From an uncultured Acetatifactor sp. (GTDB lineage Bacteria; Bacillota; Clostridia; Lachnospirales; Lachnospiraceae): a stretch of 64,000 nucleotides of DNA. The stretch lies in NCBI GenBank assembly GCA_910586485.1, contig CAJUIA010000011.1:47885-111884 (forward strand), in the 5' to 3' direction. Of the stretch, positions 58,599 to 64,000 are shown in pieces; position 1 is the first letter of the stretch; the number at the start of each line of letters is the position of its first letter. The notes beneath the pieces were generated by a model. The model was not told the DNA's origin, made no database searches, and was given only the letters and a program-made list of their open reading frames with translations. The translations under genes were made by a program, and so were the position numbers.

Positions 58599-60606
58599 AA
58601 GCCTGCTTTTCCTCCCTGTACTCAAAATACCGGAACACTCCAAGGCAGTCCTGATCCCCTGCATACACATACAATCCCACCATGGCGCCCGTAAACCGCT
58701 TTCCCTTCTTCAAGCCCTCACTGCAAAGGTAATATACATTTTCCAGAGTACATACCGGCCGAAGCTCTCCGGCCTCCGTCCGGTACAGGAAACGCCTTGT
58801 CAGCCCTCTGGTCTCCACACCCAGCCGAAGCGGCTGCTTTAAACTGATTTCCCCTGCCCGAAACACTCTGTCCTCGTCTCCGATATGCTCCTTTACCATC
58901 AGCTCCGCCGCCCCTTCCGCGCCCACAGCCCCAAAGCACACCCAGGTATTTTCATCATAGTAACAGGTCAGGCCGATCTCCTGCCCCGGCCCTAACTTAA
59001 GGCTCTCAATTTCTGTCCAGGCATCAAAGTCAAAAGCCGTCTGCCTGCGCAGCAGAATATTGCGGGCCTCTACCCTGGATAAAGGGAAACGGCTCCCCTT
59101 TAAGAAAAGTCTGCCCCCGCTGAAACAGATACCGTCCTGATCCGGCTCTCTGGGCGTCATCCATTCCCCGGAAAGCTGCGGCCCCCGGAAGTCATCTCTC
59201 CATATACCGCCGTTTCGCAGCTTCTCATCTTCACCGGCAGCCTCCTGCAGCTTTGGCTTTTTCTGCGGTGCGGCAGCCTCCCCCGGCCCCGGCTTTTTCT
59301 GCGGTGCGGCAGCCTCCCCCAGCCCCGGCTTCTTCTGCAGCACGCTGGGGCCCTGCAGGCCGTTTACAATGGGCCAGCCGTCCGCCGTCCAGGTAACAGG
59401 GTCCAGCGCAGTCTCTCTGCCCAGCATACTCCATTTCCCCTCCAGGCACCTTCCGCACAGGTATACCATATACCACTGTCCGTCTGCGGCAAGCACCGGT
59501 TTTCCATGACCCGCCCGCTGAATCCCGGCCTGGGGATCCTCCTGGCGCATAATCGGGTTATAGGGACAGGGCTCGTACAAGCCCATCAGCTCCCTGGAGC
59601 GCATGACTGTAATCCTGTGCCCCATTCCGGTGCCGCCCTCTGCCATAAACAGGTAGTAAAAGCCATCCTTTTTCAACAGATGAGGCCCCTCCGGCGCCCG
59701 CTTCTGATCTCCGTAATACAGCAGCTTCGCTTCGGATAACTGCTTAGAGCCGTCTGCGCTGATTTCAAAAATTCTTGCTCCCCGGTTCAGCAGCATATAA
59801 TGTCTGCCGTCCTCGTGGAAAATAGAAGGGTCTATACCGTCCTCCTCCAGAAAGACCGGTTTGCCGTAAGGCCCCTCCGGTCTGGAAGCGGTTACCACCA
59901 TCTGTCTGCGGTATACCGGCCCTCCATCATTAAGGCGCAGTGTGGCCGTGATATAAAAGGTCCCATTGTCATAGGAAATATCCGGCGCCCAGTATCCCCT
60001 GCCCCCCTCCAGGCCGTCCAGCCCGGCCCAATCCGGATTGGTGATGGCATGTCCGATAATTTCCCAGTGGAGCAAATCTCTGGAATGGGAGATGGGAATA
60101 CAGGGAAAAAAGATAAAAGAGGAATTCACCATATAGTAATCTTCCCCCACCCGGACAATGGAAGGGTCAGGATACATCCCCCTGCGAATGGGATTATGGT
60201 ACATATCCTCATATGCCGCCCCCACCTTCTCCGCAAAAAACGCCTCCAATTCCCGGTGGCCTCTGGTGTTGGCGATTTCAAAGGGTGTCAGCAGATTTCT
60301 GTCCCCGCCCGTAATCTTCATGCCCACCCGCTCCACCAGATAGCGGCAAAGCTCCACGTTTCCGGAAGCGGCCCCGTAATGCAGAATATTCCTGTTTAAG
60401 GCGTCAACGGTATTCATGCTGGCATAAGAATACTCCACCAGATATTTTACAATCTCAAGATTACCGGTTTCGGCGGCCAGAAAGGGGATCGGCATCCCTT
60501 CCTCGTCCGGCTCATTGACCACCCCCGGCGTCCAACGAAGAATTTCCTTTACCTGCTCCAGGTCCTGCCGTAAAACAGCTTCCTTTAATGTCATATGAAT
60601 CACCAT
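58576..60606 (-). CDS. Ankyrin repeat-GH43 fusion protein
   Basis: About 676 residues. Residues 1-115 are three or four ankyrin repeats (LEQVKEILRWTPGVVNEPDE, GMPIPFLAAETGNLEIVKYL, RNILHYGAASGNVELCRYLV, LTPFEIANTRGHRELEAFF). A GH43-type propeller follows (MYPDPSIVRVGEDYYMVNSS, GIDPSIFHEDGRHYMLLNRG). A Pro/Lys/Ala linker holds three tandem 11-residue units (APQKKPGLGEA type). The last 180 residues are a beta-sandwich as in GH43 enzymes. Ankyrin fused to a glycosidase is unusual. Starts at 60606 or 60594 are both possible; the former overlaps the upstream stop. Confidence 0.85.
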   Translation of the reverse strand: MVIHMTLKEAVLRQDLEQVKEILRWTPGVVNEPDEEGMPIPFLAAETGNLEIVKYLVEYSYASMNTVDALNRNILHYGAASGNVELCRYLVERVGMKITGGDRNLLTPFEIANTRGHRELEAFFAEKVGAAYEDMYHNPIRRGMYPDPSIVRVGEDYYMVNSSFIFFPCIPISHSRDLLHWEIIGHAITNPDWAGLDGLEGGRGYWAPDISYDNGTFYITATLRLNDGGPVYRRQMVVTASRPEGPYGKPVFLEEDGIDPSIFHEDGRHYMLLNRGARIFEISADGSKQLSEAKLLYYGDQKRAPEGPHLLKKDGFYYLFMAEGGTGMGHRITVMRSRELMGLYEPCPYNPIMRQEDPQAGIQRAGHGKPVLAADGQWYMVYLCGRCLEGKWSMLGRETALDPVTWTADGWPIVNGLQGPSVLQKKPGLGEAAAPQKKPGPGEAAAPQKKPKLQEAAGEDEKLRNGGIWRDDFRGPQLSGEWMTPREPDQDGICFSGGRLFLKGSRFPLSRVEARNILLRRQTAFDFDAWTEIESLKLGPGQEIGLTCYYDENTWVCFGAVGAEGAAELMVKEHIGDEDRVFRAGEISLKQPLRLGVETRGLTRRFLYRTEAGELRPVCTLENVYYLCSEGLKKGKRFTGAMVGLYVYAGDQDCLGVFRYFEYREEKQAYEKYKRL

Positions 60607-62129
60607 GCCTTTCCGCAATCCTGCGAATTTGCCGTATCCGTTTCCTGCGGGTTTCCGGACTGCTCCGGCCATGCCGACGCAAATCCCCGCAGCCCTTTAA
60701 AATAAGGTTCATTGGTGCTGCCCACACGCACCCCGATCCTTTCGTCCCGGAAAGCCACATCAAGAATCAGGTGCCCCTGCTCTTCGTCTACAAGATGGAC
60801 CCGGAGAATCAAATGGCCCTGCTTCCAATCGCCGCGGCAGCGGCACCGCATATTGGAATAGGGAAAAACTCCCTCCTTCCAGCCGCCCATATAAAAAGAA
60901 AAGCAATACTCGTCCCCGCCTCTGCACAGACGAAGCTCCATCTCTTCCCTGCCGGACTGCTGCTCCCTGCCCCGTCCGCCGTACTCTAATGTGGTAAGCT
61001 TCATGGCATTGGGATAAAAACGATACCGCCCGCCTCCTATCCCCTGAAAGACTGCTCCCGGCACCTGGAAAGCTGCTGCCGGACCATGGGCGTTTACTCC
61101 TTCCATCCCTGCCGGCTTCCCGCTATCACCGGCTTCCACAAAGGCTTTGGGGTTGTCCAGCGGCCTCTCCTGCAGATACGGATACACAAAATGATAAAAG
61201 CAGTCATATAAAATCTGCAGTCCGGCCTGATTTCCGATGGTGTCCGCCATGGTCAGCAGACAAAAGTCCTTCTTCGGGAAACAAAGCGCCAGCTGTCCCC
61301 CCATGCCGTACATGCAAAAGCCTTCCTCCCTGGGCATCCAGAAGAAATATCCGTAGCCGCACTGCTCATCCTGTACGGGCTGCAGATCCGTGGGCACCAG
61401 ATTGGATACAGCCTTCCTTATGTATGCCTCCGGCAGCAGCTCCCGGCCTTCCAGCCAGCCGTAATGATTACACAAATACGCCGCACAGGCCACATCCCGC
61501 AGGGTACTCATCATGCCGCTTCCCCCCTGGGAAACTCCCACTCCGTCCGGTATGATATAGGCTTCCTCAGAAAAGCCCAGCTCCCTTAAGGCTTTGTCCC
61601 GCAGGTAGTCCAGCAGCTTCTTCCCCGTGAGCTTCTCCACCAGCGCCGCAAGGGTATGGGAGGAAGAAGTATCATAGGAAAACACCGTACCCGGAATATG
61701 ATCCGGCTCCACCCGGAAAAAGGATTTTGTCCAGTCCTCCGAATCATAGATTTTATAAGTAGTGCCGCCATAGCAGGTCCGCATGGAAAGCATGTCCTCT
61801 ATGGTCATTTCCCTGCACCAGGGATATATCTCCACCTGTTCCGTATACTCCGGAAAATAATCGCAGATTTTATCCCCCAGCTTTATTTTCCCCTCCTTCT
61901 CCAAAAGACCCACCGCCAGGGCTACAAAGCTTTTGGTAACGGAATACATACGGTGCAGAGATTCCTGCCCATAGGGCTCGTAATATTTTTCCGCCAGGAT
62001 GCTCCTGCCCTGCAGGAACAGAAAGCCGTGAAGCTGCACTCCCGCCGACAATACCTGCTTTTCAAATTCCGCCACTGCAGCTGCCGGGATTCCATAGACC
62101 TCCGGCTGCTCCTTTTCCCATGAAAACAT
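60600..62129 (-). CDS. Serine hydrolase, beta-lactamase/PBP4-like fold
   Basis: A 509-residue protein. The class C beta-lactamase-like domain (residues 1-330) has the SxxK motif as SVTK at 63-66 (MYSVTKSFVALAVGLLEKEG), a YDT-SSSHT segment in place of the usual YxN, and a late GMGGQLALCFPK that may serve as the third (H/K)xG-type motif. The C-terminal 160 residues are a beta-rich domain. No signal peptide is seen. Members of this family include esterases and D-aminopeptidases; inside a glycan operon a role as carbohydrate esterase is plausible but inferred. Confidence 0.85.
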   Translation of the reverse strand: MFSWEKEQPEVYGIPAAAVAEFEKQVLSAGVQLHGFLFLQGRSILAEKYYEPYGQESLHRMYSVTKSFVALAVGLLEKEGKIKLGDKICDYFPEYTEQVEIYPWCREMTIEDMLSMRTCYGGTTYKIYDSEDWTKSFFRVEPDHIPGTVFSYDTSSSHTLAALVEKLTGKKLLDYLRDKALRELGFSEEAYIIPDGVGVSQGGSGMMSTLRDVACAAYLCNHYGWLEGRELLPEAYIRKAVSNLVPTDLQPVQDEQCGYGYFFWMPREEGFCMYGMGGQLALCFPKKDFCLLTMADTIGNQAGLQILYDCFYHFVYPYLQERPLDNPKAFVEAGDSGKPAGMEGVNAHGPAAAFQVPGAVFQGIGGGRYRFYPNAMKLTTLEYGGRGREQQSGREEMELRLCRGGDEYCFSFYMGGWKEGVFPYSNMRCRCRGDWKQGHLILRVHLVDEEQGHLILDVAFRDERIGVRVGSTNEPYFKGLRGFASAWPEQSGNPQETDTANSQDCGKAW

Positions 62130-62148
62130 ATCTTTTCACCTGTGCGCC

Positions 62149-63687
62149 TCAGCGGGGCGCTCCCTTCTCCAGGTATATTTTATAATTTTTTTCATATATT
62201 TCTATGACCTCTTCTATCCCCATCTCCCTTAATGCCGCCCTGAATTCGTCAAAGGTGTCAAGAGATTTCTCCCCCGTCACATACGCCATACGCATTTCTT
62301 CCACATACTTTCCAATGTCCGGAAGCAGCTCGTTGATCTTTTTCCGGTCTTCGGCCGGGAATAAAATATTGGGCGGATAAATCAGAGAGGTATCGCAGTT
62401 TGCCCAGACCTTTTCCGCAATCAGCTGCTCTTCGGGATAAGTCTGCAGCACCACCGTCTCCCCGTCATATTTTGGAAACGCCACATGTCCGATGGCCACA
62501 TGATGCAGCTTCATATACCCATCCTCCGCAAGCTCCAGGGACTCCGGCAGCAGATACTTTGCACCGTTGGCACCGACCTGATAAGTCTCCCCCTCGATTC
62601 CCCAGGTCAGATAATCTGAGCCTTCCTCACTGTACATATAATCAATCACCTTCATGGCGGCCTGTGGATTCCTGCACGCGCTGGTAATTACCGTTACCTG
62701 ATTCCGGATATGGGTTTTCAGATTTTCCATAGAGGAATAACTCTTCCCGTCTCTGGCCCTGGGGATGGGCACCGCCGTCAGTGCCGCCTCCCCGTTGGTT
62801 TCCAGCAGAGCCGGAAGATAGATCCGCCAGGCATTATCCAGGCCATAAAAGGAGCCGGAAATATCATTGATGATATTGGCATCACTCCACTTACTGGAGC
62901 CGGTAACGGCGCTCTGTCCAATCAGCCCTTCCTCATACCATTGGTTCATGGTCTGTAAAAATTCTTTATAACCATCCTCCATGGGTCCGTAGGTCACCCG
63001 ATTCCCGCCGCTTAACAATATTCCTTCAAAAACCCCGAAGGAGGGCGCAAACAAGTGATAGCGATAGTCGTCAAAGGGAATCTCATCCGCTATGCCGTTA
63101 CCGTTGGGATCCTTCGTCTTAAATGCCGTCAGCACCCTGTGCCATTCCTCAATGTCCGTAGGTACCTCAAGCCCCAGCTTATCCAGCCAGTCCTGACGGA
63201 TCAGCAGCCCGGAATAAGCCAGTCGATAGAGATCCTCATCGGATTTCATGGGATTCAGAGAAGGAAAATAGATCAGCTTTCCGTCGTTCGTCTGTACCTC
63301 CTGATAAATATCCGGGTTGTCCTCGTAAATTCCCTTCAGATAGGTGGAATTATTTTCCACCAGCTCGGAAACCTCTATTGCAACACCCCTGTTATACAGG
63401 TCCAGGACCTCCCCGTTATACAGATATGCCGCCATAACATCCGGATACTTCCCGGACGCCAGCATATAATTATATTCTTCCTTGGTCATCAGCTTAAAGG
63501 TTATATTGACTCCCGTAGCTTCTTCAATCTTTTCAATACCCGTAAGGCTGTTGTACAGCTTCTCGTCCTCTTCCAGAAGTACCCATACAATTTCCTCCGG
63601 CACAACCTCTTCACCGCTCCCCCCGCACCCCGTCAGGCTCCCGGCCAATAAAAAGAGTGCCAGACATACTGCCAGTAACCTTCTCAT
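62149..63687 (-). CDS. Extracellular solute-binding lipoprotein (sugar ABC transporter)
   Basis: A 512-residue lipoprotein of the family 1 binding proteins. Lipobox LTGCGG, then a mature domain with PEEIVWVLLEEDEKLY, TGIEKIEEATGVNITF, and DKLGLEVPTDIEEWHRVLTA, typical of oligosaccharide-binding proteins. I start at 63687 because GGAGGTTGAT precedes this ATG and would otherwise be inside the coding frame. It probably captures the pectin or xylan fragments handled by the downstream enzymes. Permease genes are not in this window on this side. Confidence 0.92.
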   Translation of the reverse strand: MRRLLAVCLALFLLAGSLTGCGGSGEEVVPEEIVWVLLEEDEKLYNSLTGIEKIEEATGVNITFKLMTKEEYNYMLASGKYPDVMAAYLYNGEVLDLYNRGVAIEVSELVENNSTYLKGIYEDNPDIYQEVQTNDGKLIYFPSLNPMKSDEDLYRLAYSGLLIRQDWLDKLGLEVPTDIEEWHRVLTAFKTKDPNGNGIADEIPFDDYRYHLFAPSFGVFEGILLSGGNRVTYGPMEDGYKEFLQTMNQWYEEGLIGQSAVTGSSKWSDANIINDISGSFYGLDNAWRIYLPALLETNGEAALTAVPIPRARDGKSYSSMENLKTHIRNQVTVITSACRNPQAAMKVIDYMYSEEGSDYLTWGIEGETYQVGANGAKYLLPESLELAEDGYMKLHHVAIGHVAFPKYDGETVVLQTYPEEQLIAEKVWANCDTSLIYPPNILFPAEDRKKINELLPDIGKYVEEMRMAYVTGEKSLDTFDEFRAALREMGIEEVIEIYEKNYKIYLEKGAPR

Positions 63688-63690
63688 ATC

Positions 63691-63720
63691 AACCTCCATG
63701 ATTCCGCTCTGCGGAATCTC
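63691..63720. repeat. ATTCCGC hairpin module, second copy
   Basis: 28 of 30 bases match 30944-30973 in the same orientation; both continue with or are preceded by TCTCACACTAACC. Its left end includes the ribosome-binding site of the solute-binding protein gene (CCTCC on the plus strand), so the module abuts the start of that gene. GGGCA/TGCCC-like stems follow at 63735-63752. Confidence 0.6.
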
Positions 63721-63774
63721 ACACTAACCCCATCTGCCCGCTGCGACGGGCACTCACATTTTAGCACATATCAA

Positions 63775-63809
63775 CATTCGGATTCGTGAATCATCCACGA
63801 ATCCGAATG
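63775..63809. terminator. Long perfect hairpin downstream of the binding-protein remnant
   Basis: CATTCGGATTCGTG pairs perfectly with CACGAATCCGAATG around AATCATC. There is no clear T run, but the position suits a terminator for minus-strand transcription from the window edge. Confidence 0.55.
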
Positions 63810-63857
63810 CTGGTTTTACTTTTCCTTTGCGGCTATTACATTATAGCATATCCTTAG

Positions 63858-63974
63858 TTATCTTGCATTATATCTGTCATATGCGTCCTGGTAAACCTTG
63901 ATGTAATCCTCTACACCCTTCTTCTTCAGCTCTTCCAGGTAGGTGTCCGGGAGTTTGACACTTCCTTTTAAACC
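63858..63974 (-). pseudogene. C-terminal remnant of a second solute-binding protein
   Basis: The minus strand reads VKLPDTYLEELKKKGVED then YIKVYQDAYDRYNAR and stops at 63858. This is the usual ending of a DUF3502-type or family 1 binding protein (helical, with D-x-Y-I-x-x-YQ-x-x-YD). But an in-frame TGA lies at 63977-63975 with no start between, so only 38 codons are open. Either the gene is broken just beyond 63955 or another element begins there. The last 40 bases of the window show no family resemblance. Confidence 0.6.
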
Positions 63975-64000
63975 TCATAACACACAAATCATGTATTTAA

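Noticed and set aside
61586..61771. Small Arg-rich minus-strand frame
   Set aside because: Alternate frame inside the serine hydrolase gene.

Overview
The window reads as chromosome of an anaerobic, spore-forming, flagellated Clostridia, most likely a gut member of Lachnospiraceae. Evidence: an alpha/beta-type small acid-soluble spore protein behind a sigma-G-like promoter, SpoIIM, RNase Y, the tig-clpP-clpX-ysxC and pyrH-frr-uppS-cdsA-dxr-rseP orders, LexA boxes of Gram-positive type before recA, and pectin/hemicellulose genes (GH105, GH28, GH43). This assignment is inference from gene content; no rRNA or tRNA gene was seen.

Layout. 1-5.6 kb is accessory DNA: the right end of a DDE transposase/AAA ATPase transposon that has cut an XRE regulator gene, a Ser/Thr kinase/regulator/VanZ-like/secreted-protein cassette, and a tyrosine-integrase remnant. 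5.6-12.7 kb is a flagellin locus: csrA, flagellin, a large GT2 glycosyltransferase with a long helical tail and a GT11 fucosyltransferase-like enzyme, all on the minus strand. Directly upstream lies the most interesting structure in the window: a 1,007-bp segment bounded by 32-bp inverted repeats. It encodes a small FimB-sized tyrosine recombinase and carries, just inside its far end, a near-consensus flagellar sigma-28/sigma-D promoter (TAAAGTTT-N11-GACGATAT). In the orientation given, that promoter points away from csrA-fliC; inversion would point it at them. The design matches the Hin/fljB switch of Salmonella but with a tyrosine recombinase. The recombinase also carries a possible late amber codon.

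12.7-22.3 kb: AraC regulator, MntP manganese exporter, GH105, an ABC exporter, TraX-like protein, a degenerate OmpR-type regulator, an AI-2E family permease. 21.6-26 kb: protein quality control (trigger factor, ClpP, ClpX, YsxC). 26-33 kb: an orphan AT-rich gene, a membrane-anchored glycosidase-like protein, the spore protein, transaldolase, and a kinase plus PP2C-like pair. 33.4-40.9 kb: the pyrH-to-rseP envelope/translation operon, bactofilin and polysaccharide deacetylase. 41-49 kb: DAHP synthase, GNAT, SpoIIM, Nudix, aminotransferase, RNase Y, RecX, RecA. 49.6-55.4 kb: a diguanylate cyclase, a LytTR regulator beside a histidine kinase broken by internal deletion, and a DUF1266 lipoprotein with membrane proteins. 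55.8-64 kb: a minus-strand carbohydrate operon (solute-binding protein, serine hydrolase, ankyrin-GH43 fusion, GH28, GH43), followed at the edge by a remnant of a second binding-protein gene.

Two small dispersed repeat families are present: a hairpin element with terminal inverted repeats at 24.3 and 55.7 kb, and an ATTCCGC-hairpin module at 30.9 and 63.7 kb.
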